DNA from: Actinomycetota bacterium
Lineage (GTDB): Bacteria > Actinomycetota > Humimicrobiia > Hakubellales > JAMDDV01
DNA length: 56,878 nt
Assembly: GCA_023488455.1 (NCBI GenBank)
Contig: JAMDDV010000012.1
Span: forward strand, 39,592-96,469
Reading direction: 5' to 3'
In this document: piece after piece, positions 26,153-34,893 of the stretch
Position numbering within the stretch: the stretch's first letter is position 1
Layout: every line of letters starts with the position of its first letter
Program-made: the position numbers and the translations under genes
Notes under the pieces: generated by a model
Databases searched by the model: none
What the model was told of the DNA's origin: nothing
The model's input: only the letters and a program-made list of their open reading frames with translations

Positions 26153-26937
26153 CCCGTACCTGCTCCTGTGATAATATTTGAATTCAGTTTAATCACTTCA
26201 TTTCGAGCTTCAACCTCAAGTTGAAATCTATCGCCTCGAAGAAGGCCCGAACAAAACATAAACGGTTTGTCGTAAATGTCGAAAGTTAAAGCCCGAATTA
26301 ATATAGCAGGAGATCTAACCAAAACTTTGAGCAAGTCAGCCTCATATTCGTCAAGTAAAATTGCCTGAAAGTTTGATGTTTCGCGAAGTATTGATACTCC
26401 ATACCTGTTGCTCAGAAGATTGTATATTGACTCCTCTTTTAAGTTTTTTACTGTTAAATCAGGACAGATATTTTTTTTCAAATAGAACTTAGATGTTATA
26501 ACCGGAATATCATCTGCTAAATTCAACGTCCTGAATTCGTAAATATAATCAAGGATGGAAATCTTCAGTATCTTCGCTACCTCCTCATTAGGGTTTGTCT
26601 GCTTAAAGCTTAAGACCTTTCTCCCTGGCCTTACGCCGTGCTTTCTAATGTCATCTGTTATGCCATAAATTCCGGTTAATTCCCTGACAATTTTGGGAGT
26701 CTTTATGAATGATCCTTTCCCGCGAATCTTTTCTAAAATTCCTGCTTTAACAAGTTCATCGAGCGCTTTCCGAACTGTAGTAATGCTCACGTTAAATTCA
26801 TCGCATATGGATTTCTCAGAAGGGATAAAATCGCCATCCTTGAATTCACCGGTCTGAATTCTATCAAGTATCATCTCCTTAACCTGATAGTAGAATGGCA
26901 TGGGGCTGCTTTTATCTAACATAGTTTTTAATATCAA
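26149..26937 (-). CDS. GntR/HutC-family transcriptional regulator 2
   Basis: This 262-residue regulator has an N-terminal winged helix (DFIPSEKSICDEFNVSITTV in shorter blocks) and a C-terminal UTRA domain. Its TTG start overlaps the aldolase stop (TTGA); ATG at 26922 is an alternative with no better ribosome site. It is the middle gene of the aldolase, regulator, UroD-family operon. It probably controls this operon and perhaps the divergent FGGY kinase across the gap 27933-28094. It shares its family with the regulator at 24222 but has different effector-domain residues. Confidence 0.9.
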   Translation of the reverse strand: MILKTMLDKSSPMPFYYQVKEMILDRIQTGEFKDGDFIPSEKSICDEFNVSITTVRKALDELVKAGILEKIRGKGSFIKTPKIVRELTGIYGITDDIRKHGVRPGRKVLSFKQTNPNEEVAKILKISILDYIYEFRTLNLADDIPVITSKFYLKKNICPDLTVKNLKEESIYNLLSNRYGVSILRETSNFQAILLDEYEADLLKVLVRSPAILIRALTFDIYDKPFMFCSGLLRGDRFQLEVEARNEVIKLNSNIITGAGTG

Positions 26938-27932
26938 TTTGCATCTTTAATATTCTTTACAACTTTTTCCACAATTACTTTTATTTCAGCCTCACTCACA
27001 TCCAAATTACGGATCGGTTTTTGCTCACGGGCCGATTCTCCGCTTGAAGTCCTGCATGCAAAATCGCACCTATCATCCGCCCTACCGTTTGAGCCCAGCC
27101 TTAATATTCTTTCTTTAATAATTTTCTTCATTTCCTCCTTTGCGGGAGTCAGTATATATCTGGTATCGAGCATATCAGGTGGATTCGTCCTTCTAATTTC
27201 GTCTATCTTTTTAAAAAAAGCATTGCGGATCACTGATCCAAATTTCATATAGGTTACTCCGAGTTCAACTGCCCTCCTTACATCCTCCAATGGCATGCTT
27301 GAGCCACCGTGGATCACCAGATGGACATCTACCTTCTGTCTAATCCGACTTAGAAGACCAAAATCGATTTCTGGTCTCTCCATGAAAGCTCCGGATCTCG
27401 TACCAACTGATATTGCTAGCGAATCAACTCCTGTCCTTTTAACATATTCCTCTGCTTCATCGGGATCTGTGAATTTAATCCCTGCCATCTGTTCCTCAGA
27501 CATTTCCCATTTAGAAGCAATTGTCCCTACTTCGCCCTCAACTGTAACCCCAACTATATGGGCTAAGTCCGCAATTTTTTTAGTTAATGTTATATTTTCT
27601 TCCAGTTTAAGATGGGCACCATCGAACATTACAGATGAGTAACCGGCGGTAAGACATTTAACCAAGAACTCGTAATTTGTACCATGATCAAGATGCAGGG
27701 ATGCGGGGACCGATGAGTTTTCTATCGCATACTTTGAAATTGCTTCAATATATCCAAAACCGATGTCAAGAGTATCCTCCTGCCATGGTGCAAGAACTAC
27801 AGGAGACCTCAGTTCCTCAGCACACTCTATTACGGCCTGTACCGTCTCAAGACTGTTTACCGTAAAAAAACCGATACCGTATCCTCTTTTTCTTGCAATA
27901 TCACAGATTGATTTAACAGAGACAAATGGCAT
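26934..27932 (-). CDS. Class II FBA/TagBP aldolase-like protein with C-terminal encapsulation-like helix
   Basis: This 332-residue protein has a class II aldolase core in residues 1-285: catalytic D82 and zinc ligand H83 in HLDHG, EGEVG at 132-136, and H208 in VIHGGSS. The third zinc histidine, expected in a GT-x-HG motif, is replaced: GTRSG at 177-181 has S180. After the core comes a polar linker of about 25 residues, then a helix at 313-329. Its hydrophobic residues I317, I320, V321, V324, V325 and I328 match the encapsulation-peptide spacing. A TGGAG site precedes the ATG. Whether it is still an aldolase is uncertain. Confidence 0.8.
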   Translation of the reverse strand: MPFVSVKSICDIARKRGYGIGFFTVNSLETVQAVIECAEELRSPVVLAPWQEDTLDIGFGYIEAISKYAIENSSVPASLHLDHGTNYEFLVKCLTAGYSSVMFDGAHLKLEENITLTKKIADLAHIVGVTVEGEVGTIASKWEMSEEQMAGIKFTDPDEAEEYVKRTGVDSLAISVGTRSGAFMERPEIDFGLLSRIRQKVDVHLVIHGGSSMPLEDVRRAVELGVTYMKFGSVIRNAFFKKIDEIRRTNPPDMLDTRYILTPAKEEMKKIIKERILRLGSNGRADDRCDFACRTSSGESAREQKPIRNLDVSEAEIKVIVEKVVKNIKDAN

Positions 27933-28094
27933 TTAATCTCCAGATAGAATTGATAAAAGGTAGTTTCTATAAAGTTTACATATAGTCATATGGTTATTAT
28001 ACTATAAGTCTATTACTTGACTGAATTAAATATATTTATTTAATGTCTTAATTAAATTTGTTATTGTTCTTAACATATAAATAAAGGAAGTAAC
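27933..28094. promoter_or_regulatory. Divergent control region between FBA-like aldolase and kinase 2
   Basis: This 162-base AT-rich gap must hold both promoters. Rightward, TTGACT at 28018-28023 has only a poor -10. Leftward, TATAAT is present on the minus strand near 27999 without a good -35. ATAGT and ACTAT arms flank CATATG, a weak possible operator for GntR 2. Confidence 0.35.
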
Positions 28095-29615
28095 TTGAAG
28101 TATGCAATTGCAATAGACGCAGGTACCACATCTTTGAAGGTATCAATTTTTGATGATCACGGAAATTCGCTTTGTAACGTAATCAAAGAATATAAACTTG
28201 TTTCTCCCAAATTAGACTATTTGGAGTGTGATCCAAATACTTATTGGAAATCCTGCCAGGAAGGCATAAAAGAGGCTGTTAATTTATTAAGAATCCCCAC
28301 AAGAAAGATTGAATTTATAACTATCTCAAGCCAGGGCGAAACCCTCATTGCTTTAGATAGTGAAATGAATCCCCTTATGAATGCAATAGTATGGTTGGAT
28401 AACAGGTCTTATTTAGAATCAGAAGAAATATCCAAATATTTTGGCGAAGAACATATTTTTAAAATTACGGGTCAGCCTGAAGTTGTCCCCACGTGGCCTG
28501 CTACAAAAATATTATGGCTGAAGAAAAACGCATTTGATCTGTTCAATAAAACGAAATTTTTTCTAATGGTAGAAGATTTTTTAATATATAAACTTTCAGG
28601 AAAAGTTGTAACAGAAGGCTCAGATATTTCTTCAACCCTGTACTTCGATATTAACAAAAAATCATGGTGGAGAGATATGCTTGATTTTCTAAATATCTCA
28701 GACGATAGATTACCAGAAATAAGAAAATCGGGTTCCATAGTAAGTGAGATAAGCGCCTCGGTTGCAAAGGACTTATCGCTTAGTCCAAACACTATAATAT
28801 GCCTTGGGTCTCTTGACCAGCCGGCAGGGGCGATAGGTGCGGGTAACATCCACACAAACATTGCATCTGAGACCACCGGAGGTGCGCTTGCGGTCGTCAT
28901 CAATACTCAAAAACCAGTTTTTAATTCTGAATATAAAATACCCTGCCATCTCCATTCAATCGATAACATGTACTGTCTTATAATCTGGCATGCAACCGCA
29001 GGAGTTTTTTTCAAATGGTTTAGAGATGAATTCTGTGAACCCGAAAAGGAATTAGCTAAAAAGAACGGTTTGGACACTTTTGATATCTTAACTAAAAAAG
29101 CATTTGAAATTAAAGCAGGCTCTGATGGCCTAATAACACTTCCTCACCTGACTGGAATGATATCTCCAGAATTCGAACCTCATGCTAAAGGAGTCTTCTG
29201 GGGTTTCACCCTTGGACACACCAGATCTCATTTCATCAGATCTGTAATGGAATCCATAGCATTTGTCCTAAAAGGTAGTATTGAGATAGCTGAAAAATTG
29301 GGCTTAGATATTAAAGAGGTTATATCCATGGGTGGTGCATCAAAAAGCAAACTCTGGAGCCAGATAAAAGCAGATGTAATCAACAAAAGGATACGCAGTG
29401 TAAAAACATCAGAAGCAGCTTCACTCGGCGTCGTGCTTCTTGCTGGTACCAGTGTCGGATGGTACAAAAATTTAGAGCAAGCATGTGAAATCGCAGTCAA
29501 ATATAAGGAAACTTTTATTCCTAATAGAGATGAGCCGCCCATTTACGATAAAAATTACGAAATTTTTAAAGTTCTATGCGAATTATCACGTCCAATTTTT
29601 AAAAAGTACTATTAG
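28095..29615 (+). CDS. FGGY-family carbohydrate kinase 2
   Basis: This 506-residue kinase has YAIAIDAGTTSLKVSIFD at the N-terminus (phosphate loop), ISSQGETLIAL, VWLDNRSY, LGSLDQPAGAIG and MGGASKSKLWSQIKAD for adenosine binding. It is a paralogue of the kinase at 10896-12413, with the same length and shared VEDFLIYKLSGK/VEDYLIYKLTGK blocks. The start is TTG 28095, decided by AAGGAAG upstream and by the catalytic strand following at once. It is transcribed away from the FBA-like aldolase operon and probably phosphorylates that pathway's ketose. Confidence 0.88.
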   Translation: MKYAIAIDAGTTSLKVSIFDDHGNSLCNVIKEYKLVSPKLDYLECDPNTYWKSCQEGIKEAVNLLRIPTRKIEFITISSQGETLIALDSEMNPLMNAIVWLDNRSYLESEEISKYFGEEHIFKITGQPEVVPTWPATKILWLKKNAFDLFNKTKFFLMVEDFLIYKLSGKVVTEGSDISSTLYFDINKKSWWRDMLDFLNISDDRLPEIRKSGSIVSEISASVAKDLSLSPNTIICLGSLDQPAGAIGAGNIHTNIASETTGGALAVVINTQKPVFNSEYKIPCHLHSIDNMYCLIIWHATAGVFFKWFRDEFCEPEKELAKKNGLDTFDILTKKAFEIKAGSDGLITLPHLTGMISPEFEPHAKGVFWGFTLGHTRSHFIRSVMESIAFVLKGSIEIAEKLGLDIKEVISMGGASKSKLWSQIKADVINKRIRSVKTSEAASLGVVLLAGTSVGWYKNLEQACEIAVKYKETFIPNRDEPPIYDKNYEIFKVLCELSRPIFKKYY

Positions 29616-29622
29616 CTCGTTT

Positions 29623-29641
29623 ATATCCAAAGAGGGGATAT
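29623..29641 (+). terminator. Weak terminator after kinase 2
   Basis: ATATCC (29623-29628) and GGATAT (29636-29641) form a six-base-pair stem with a seven-base loop just after the kinase stop, followed by TTCTAAAT. The stem is short, so termination may be partial. Confidence 0.3.
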
Positions 29642-29684
29642 TTCTAAATAAGTTCGTTAACGCAATGAGTGAATATAATTGGAA

Positions 29685-31016
29685 TCACAGCATCATCGCT
29701 GGATTCTCAAGCATATCTTTAAGATCAGATAGAAACTTTGCCCCATCTGCTCCATCTGCTATCCTGTGATCACAGGCAAGAGATAGGGACATAACTGGTC
29801 TAGCGCAGATGTTTCCAGAGCTATCCACAACAGGAGTTATCTTGATTATCCCTGCTGCAAGAATAGCTGCCTGGTGTGGTGTTATTATGGGCCTAAAGGA
29901 CTCTATGCCAAAGACACCTAAATTTGTTATGGTAAATGTGCCGCCGGACAGGTCATCTAATGTCTGTTTACCGTCTTTTGCCCTTTCAATGAGGCCATGG
30001 CGCAGTGTTGAGATCTCAAATAGGCTTAGTTTATCTGCATCTTTTAGTACGGGTACAACCAGACCCATATCTGTGGATGTCGCTACTCCTATGTTTACAT
30101 CATCGTAGATGAGTATGCTATCAGCTTTTAGGGTTGCGTTTAGAAGTGGGTTTAGCTTTAGGGTTTTTGCGGTAGCCATGATCAGCATATCGGTAAATGT
30201 GATGTGCGATCTGTCCTTATATCTTTCATTGGCCACATCCCGAAGATGAGAGGCCTGGCTCATATCACATGATAGCTCTAAATATATATGTGGAGCATCA
30301 AGATAGCTCTCTCTCATGCGAGCAGCTACGATCTTCTTTATGCCTGTGAGCTTGAGTTCCTTAGATATGCCTGGCTCAATAGCTCTTTGGGTTGTGTCCA
30401 TTGTATGCTCAGGGACAATTTGAGCCAATGGGCTTGTGGCGAGCTTAGCTACCTGAGCAGTTGGCGTGATAGGAGATGTGACTTGTGCCTTGACCATGGC
30501 CTCTTTTGCTGCCAATATGTCCTCCTTAACTATGCGACCACCTGGTCCACTACCCCTTAGCTTTGATAGCTCAACTCCAAGCTCATGCGCAAGCTTCTTA
30601 GCTAGGGGGGAGGTGATGATCCTGTCCTGTTCCACTGTGCTATCGGAGGAAGTCAGCACATCAGCTCTGGTTTCCTGGGCTATGATCTCATCTTTTATCT
30701 CAGGGGTTGAGGTTGGCACCTTGGCTGCATCCTTTACTGCGGATTTAGCCTGATCCTGGTGATCTGCTATCCTCTCATCCCTATCGCCTAGATAGGCTAT
30801 GATGCTTGTTACGGGTATCTCTTCTCCTTCAGGTGCTACTATCTTCTTAAGATAACCTGAGTCAGCTGATTCCACCTCCATGGTTGCCTTATCGGTTGTG
30901 ACCTCAAAGAGCACATCACCTTTATTTACAAATTCCCCTTCCTTTTTAAGCCACTTCTCTATAACTCCTATTTCCATGGTCAGACCTAGCTTTGGCATTA
31001 TCACTTCTTTGGGCAT
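29685..31016 (-). CDS. Dihydrolipoamide acyltransferase E2
   Basis: This 443-residue protein has three parts. An N-terminal lipoyl domain carries K43 in VTTDKATMEV. A peripheral-subunit-binding domain lies near 130-168 (SPLAKKLAHELGVEL, GSGPGGRI). The C-terminal acyltransferase has catalytic H417 and D421 in DHRIADG. Flexible Ala/Pro/Thr linkers join them. It would move acyl groups from an E1 to coenzyme A. It is the only E2 for two E1 alpha/beta pairs (12434-14601, 38671-40655), and no E3 is present. It ends the CUT1 operon run, with a 118-base gap before it that may hold its own promoter. Confidence 0.93.
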   Translation of the reverse strand: MPKEVIMPKLGLTMEIGVIEKWLKKEGEFVNKGDVLFEVTTDKATMEVESADSGYLKKIVAPEGEEIPVTSIIAYLGDRDERIADHQDQAKSAVKDAAKVPTSTPEIKDEIIAQETRADVLTSSDSTVEQDRIITSPLAKKLAHELGVELSKLRGSGPGGRIVKEDILAAKEAMVKAQVTSPITPTAQVAKLATSPLAQIVPEHTMDTTQRAIEPGISKELKLTGIKKIVAARMRESYLDAPHIYLELSCDMSQASHLRDVANERYKDRSHITFTDMLIMATAKTLKLNPLLNATLKADSILIYDDVNIGVATSTDMGLVVPVLKDADKLSLFEISTLRHGLIERAKDGKQTLDDLSGGTFTITNLGVFGIESFRPIITPHQAAILAAGIIKITPVVDSSGNICARPVMSLSLACDHRIADGADGAKFLSDLKDMLENPAMML

Positions 31017-31134
31017 GAAAGATTATTCTCCTTTACAGACAAATGCTCCTCTTCTCCCGTCAAAATACAGTCATACAAATAATTAGATAAAATAATAGAA
31101 TATGCCAATAGTAACATTTATTCCTACAATCTCC

Positions 31135-32223
31135 TTAACTTTTTATTATGTGTTTAAACATCGAGATTTCTGATCCCAAAAAAATTACGACTTTAAAACT
31201 CGTTGACACACATTCTTGATGTTTCAAGCTAGGGACATCCCAATTATTTAGTAGGTGATCCAAATTTACAGTAACAGGAGCATTAAATAATTCAAGAGCT
31301 ACAGTATATCCATTCCCAAACCATGGATAACCTTTTGCACTGTTGCTTAAACGCCAATAATTAAGCGTATTAAATACGCTGCAGTCCCAAAAAATCCCAA
31401 ATCCCAACGACAAATTTCTATTGAATATGTAATACCAAGAGTTCGCATCTTTTGATGTTTCCATGAGTCCGATGCTCGAATATCCAAACTCTGCATCACT
31501 TTTGTGAACTTTGTTTACATATTCAACTCCTTGCAATGTCTTACACTGTGGCCATACATAAGATTCGCCAGAAACAAACTCATTAAAAATTTCTTTGTAA
31601 TCTGATATACAATAAAAAACTTTCGCAAAAGAAGTATTTACCTCACAATCCTCGCTTAAGAATTCCCCACCAAATGCTGGATGATGGCCCCAAAGATATT
31701 TTAAATTTTGATTACCATGATTTATAAGAATCTCCTCAAAAAATATTGACGGTTTATCTTTCTCAATTGTAATGGTTTTCTTTACTTCAAATGGGAACCT
31801 GTACAGTAAAGTTCTTAGCTCAACAGAAACCTTATCCTCGCTATTTTCAATTATTCTCAAATCCCATGGCACCAAAGAAGATTCACCATGAGTTCCCAAG
31901 GCAGTTCCTTCATAAATACAGGGTGGTCCAATATTTGGCAATATTTCCTGCCAGCCTCCACCATAAAAATCCAAAAAATTCCCAAGCCTTGTATCATGAA
32001 TTGATTCAATAAAATCAGATCTATTTTTTGGCACAATAGGGGATTGCCACATAAAGTCAATATCAAAGGGCTTATAGAGGATTTCAAAAATATCTGAGCC
32101 CTTATCCAAGAGAATTCCAATTTTAATCAAATTGTTCTCAAGGAATAATACCTTTTGACCAAACCGGTTAGTAAACACATCTAACCGACATCCATAGTTC
32201 CGTCTAGAAATATAAAAATCCAA
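31135..32223 (-). CDS. Mutarotase-fold (DUF4432-like) protein
   Basis: This 362-residue protein is related to the one at 8253-9278. NNLIKIGILLDKGSDIFEI and WGHHPAFGG match the galactose-mutarotase-like fold, with the His-His-Pro segment at the catalytic position. FLDFYGGGWQEILPN is typical of the DUF4432 type. It probably acts on a sugar or sugar derivative imported by the CUT1 transporter of the same operon. Its ATG is 10 bases after UroD-family copy 5. No signal peptide is seen. Confidence 0.7.
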   Translation of the reverse strand: MDFYISRRNYGCRLDVFTNRFGQKVLFLENNLIKIGILLDKGSDIFEILYKPFDIDFMWQSPIVPKNRSDFIESIHDTRLGNFLDFYGGGWQEILPNIGPPCIYEGTALGTHGESSLVPWDLRIIENSEDKVSVELRTLLYRFPFEVKKTITIEKDKPSIFFEEILINHGNQNLKYLWGHHPAFGGEFLSEDCEVNTSFAKVFYCISDYKEIFNEFVSGESYVWPQCKTLQGVEYVNKVHKSDAEFGYSSIGLMETSKDANSWYYIFNRNLSLGFGIFWDCSVFNTLNYWRLSNSAKGYPWFGNGYTVALELFNAPVTVNLDHLLNNWDVPSLKHQECVSTSFKVVIFLGSEISMFKHIIKS

Positions 32224-32232
32224 AGAATCCCC

Positions 32233-33288
32233 CTAAATATTTATTGGATATTTTCCATATTTTTTAGCAGTTTCAAAGAAAACTTCAAGGTTTTCAGGTG
32301 GTGTATCAATCTGCACATTGTGGGTTGGGCCAAGTATTAAACCTCCCCCCGGGCCAACATCTCTAATCCTCTCTTTTGTCTCATTTATTACATCCTGAAC
32401 ACTACCAAAGGGCAATGTACCTTGAACACTTACTGTTCCCCAAAATGAAAGTCTTTCCCCAAATCTATCCTTTAACTCTTTCGGTGACATGGATTCTGGC
32501 TGAACCGGATTTAAAAGATCGACACCAACCTCAATAAGATCATCAATAATTGGGATTATGTATCCGTCACTATGGAACGCAATTTTAATATCTTTTCTTT
32601 TGCTGCGCAAAATGGAAATCATTTTTGCCATTTTAGGTTTTAGAACTTTCCTGAATATTTCTGGAGACATCAACATCTCATGTTGGCCTCCCAAGTCATC
32701 ACCAAGAATGACGAGATCAGCGCCATGATCAATAGCTTCCACACCAATTCTTGAGTGGTAATCAATCAAAACATCAATTACCTTTGAAACTATATCCTGG
32801 TTTGCTATTAAATCAATAAAAGCCTGCTCCATCCCACGCAAATACTTATAGCCTTCATAAAGCGTGCATTGCAGGTCAATGCATATGGCAAAGTCTCTCC
32901 CATACTTTTTTATAAACTCTTTTAAGGGCTTAAAATCAACATCATCAAAACTGGGTGCTACAAATTCGTCCACTGCATTATCCTCGGCGAGTGGAAACTT
33001 CACAAATTCGGTATAGTAGCCTGTCCCAAATCTGGTTTTATACGGAATTCTTTTCCACGTAATACCCCATTCCGTAGTATATTCATCTCCTTCTCGATAA
33101 TATCCAGTGACCATGCCGAAGGGATAAAAAAGAATATCGTTGCCTATTTTTATCTCTAACTCGTACCCTTCTGCTTGATATTTGTTCTCTAAATATCTTG
33201 TAACTTCAGGAGTAAAGTGAGCCTGTATAGGAACTCTATCTGGCTCTCTATGGTTTAGCGCAGTTAGTACTCTTTCCTTGGAGTTCAT
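32233..33288 (-). CDS. UroD-family protein 5 (HSDG type)
   Basis: This 351-residue UroD-superfamily protein is closest to copy 4. MNSKERVLTALNHREPDRVP, IAFHSDGYIIPIIDDLIE and LLNPVQPESMSP are shared nearly word for word. The zinc-type cysteine is absent (HSDG), and GGGLILGPTHN has Gly where copies 1, 2 and 4 have Cys. No MtaA-like zinc site is therefore possible by this alignment. An AGGAGGTT-type site precedes the ATG. It sits between PIG-L and the mutarotase-like gene in the CUT1 operon. Confidence 0.77.
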   Translation of the reverse strand: MNSKERVLTALNHREPDRVPIQAHFTPEVTRYLENKYQAEGYELEIKIGNDILFYPFGMVTGYYREGDEYTTEWGITWKRIPYKTRFGTGYYTEFVKFPLAEDNAVDEFVAPSFDDVDFKPLKEFIKKYGRDFAICIDLQCTLYEGYKYLRGMEQAFIDLIANQDIVSKVIDVLIDYHSRIGVEAIDHGADLVILGDDLGGQHEMLMSPEIFRKVLKPKMAKMISILRSKRKDIKIAFHSDGYIIPIIDDLIEVGVDLLNPVQPESMSPKELKDRFGERLSFWGTVSVQGTLPFGSVQDVINETKERIRDVGPGGGLILGPTHNVQIDTPPENLEVFFETAKKYGKYPINI

Positions 33289-33339
33289 ATTAAACCTCCT
33301 ATAATCTAATTAAAAATTGACTACAATAAAATTTGAATA

Positions 33340-34044
33340 TTATGGCAAGAGACTTCCAACTCTGGTGCGTGGCCAGGCTTTCACGCCAATAAAACCTTCT
33401 GCATATTTCACACCACACTGGTAACCTCTGAATTTTGCCTGTGTTTCAATCAAATCTTCATAGGTAATCTTTGAATGATGTCTTAACCAATCGGCTTGAC
33501 TTCTATGCGTTAGGAGCATTTTTTTCTTGATCTCAAAGGTTTCAGTGATGTCCACATATTCATCAGGATCAAATTTAATTCCGGCAATGGTATCCATAAA
33601 GTACAAAAAGGGATTGTTTTCTGTTGGAGGATACTCTGTCTCAACATTTTTCACTGTTTGGATAATGCCAATATCGTTTACAATCTGTCCACTTATATAA
33701 TGATCTGGGAAATAAAGATCAGATGGATAGTGCGCGAAAACTACTTCAGCCTTGCTCTTTCTTAAGACATTTAATATGGCCAGCCTTACCTCTCTGGTAT
33801 CGTAAAGAAATTCATCAGGATATCCCAACCACTCAAGATTGGCTCCGATAATTGAAGCTGATTCCAATGCTTCTTCATGTCTTATTTTAGAAATCTCTTC
33901 TTTTGAATGGATAGAGGACCCCAGTTCACCATTACAACAGATAATCATAGTAACTTTATCTCCTCTATTGGTATATTTCGCCAAAGTCCCAGCACACAAT
34001 AATTCAAGGTCATCCGGATGAGCCCCAATAGCTGCTATATTCAT
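33340..34044 (-). CDS. PIG-L family N-deacetylase
   Basis: This zinc-dependent deacetylase of the LmbE/PIG-L family removes acetyl groups from N-acetylglucosamine-like sugars. The GAHPDD motif at residues 7-12 and PDHYISG near residue 115 provide zinc ligands and the catalytic Asp. I start it at ATG 34044 (234 residues) because AAAGGAG lies just upstream and the conserved strand begins at once. The longer frame to 34179 would run inside the upstream permease gene. Its place behind a CUT1 transporter suggests the imported sugar is an N-acylated glycoside. Confidence 0.88.
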   Translation of the reverse strand: MNIAAIGAHPDDLELLCAGTLAKYTNRGDKVTMIICCNGELGSSIHSKEEISKIRHEEALESASIIGANLEWLGYPDEFLYDTREVRLAILNVLRKSKAEVVFAHYPSDLYFPDHYISGQIVNDIGIIQTVKNVETEYPPTENNPFLYFMDTIAGIKFDPDEYVDITETFEIKKKMLLTHRSQADWLRHHSKITYEDLIETQAKFRGYQCGVKYAEGFIGVKAWPRTRVGSLLP

Positions 34045-34064
34045 CAAAAGACTCCTTTCTCTAT

Positions 34065-34880
34065 TTATTCTTTTACGGCGCCCATGGTAAGGCCCTGTAT
34101 AAAACCTCGTTGGTAAAATAAGAAAAATACAATTATTGGTAATACGCTCATGAATGAACCTGCAGTCATTAATCCCCAATTAACTTCATGTTGCGAGGGT
34201 ATGGATGCAAGCCCAACAGTAAGAGTCCTCATTTCATCAGTACCAGTAATAACCAATGGCCATAAAAGCATGGTCCACTGCCACATGAAAGTTACAATAG
34301 CCAGAACAGCAGCGCCTGGTTTACTTAATGGCATAATCACTCTTGTTAATACTCCCAACTCTGAACAACCATCTATTCTGGCTGCATCTTCTATTTCAAC
34401 AGGTATACTCAATATAAATTGTCGCATAAGAAAAATCCCAAATGGTTGAGCTAGCATCGGTATTATGAGACCGAAATATGTGTTATACATTCCCAATCTA
34501 TTCGCAATTAAAAATGTGGGGTACATAATGACAGCAAATGGCACCATCATTGATACAAGAATTGTTCCAAAAATTGCATTACTTCCAGGAAACCTGTACC
34601 TCGCAAAAGCATATCCCGCCATGGTATCCATAAACACCTTTAAGACAGTAACCGTTATGGAAAAAATTATCGTGTTTAAAGTCCATTTTAGGAAATGGGT
34701 TTTAGTTAATAATTGAATATAATTTTCCAAAGTAAATTCGAACTTAACATTTCCAAGTAAAAGGACTGTTTCCTGAAAAGATGTTCTCAGAACGGTATAG
34801 AGTGGACCAATTGCCAGAAATACCCCTATAGATAATATAATGTAAGCAACAGTCAATATTAGTATTTTTTTCGATCTCAA
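34065..34880 (-). CDS. CUT1 sugar ABC transporter permease (MalG-like)
   Basis: This 271-residue membrane protein has six predicted helices. The EAA loop near residue 185 reads EDAARIDGCSELGVLTRVIMPLSKPG, the site that contacts the ATPase. It pairs with the MalF-like protein upstream. No ATP-binding gene lies in this operon, so a shared MsmK/UgpC-type ATPase elsewhere is needed. Confidence 0.93.
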   Translation of the reverse strand: MRSKKILILTVAYIILSIGVFLAIGPLYTVLRTSFQETVLLLGNVKFEFTLENYIQLLTKTHFLKWTLNTIIFSITVTVLKVFMDTMAGYAFARYRFPGSNAIFGTILVSMMVPFAVIMYPTFLIANRLGMYNTYFGLIIPMLAQPFGIFLMRQFILSIPVEIEDAARIDGCSELGVLTRVIMPLSKPGAAVLAIVTFMWQWTMLLWPLVITGTDEMRTLTVGLASIPSQHEVNWGLMTAGSFMSVLPIIVFFLFYQRGFIQGLTMGAVKE

Positions 34881-34893
34881 TTTTATCTTCTCT

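Noticed and set aside
20568..33288. UroD-family genes as heme biosynthesis (hemE)
   Set aside because: Five divergent copies lie in sugar operons, with H-x-C or altered sites and no other heme gene nearby.
34045..34179. Longer N-terminus for the PIG-L protein
   Set aside because: It lies inside the permease gene and adds 45 atypical residues; AAAGGAG before ATG 34044 decides the start.
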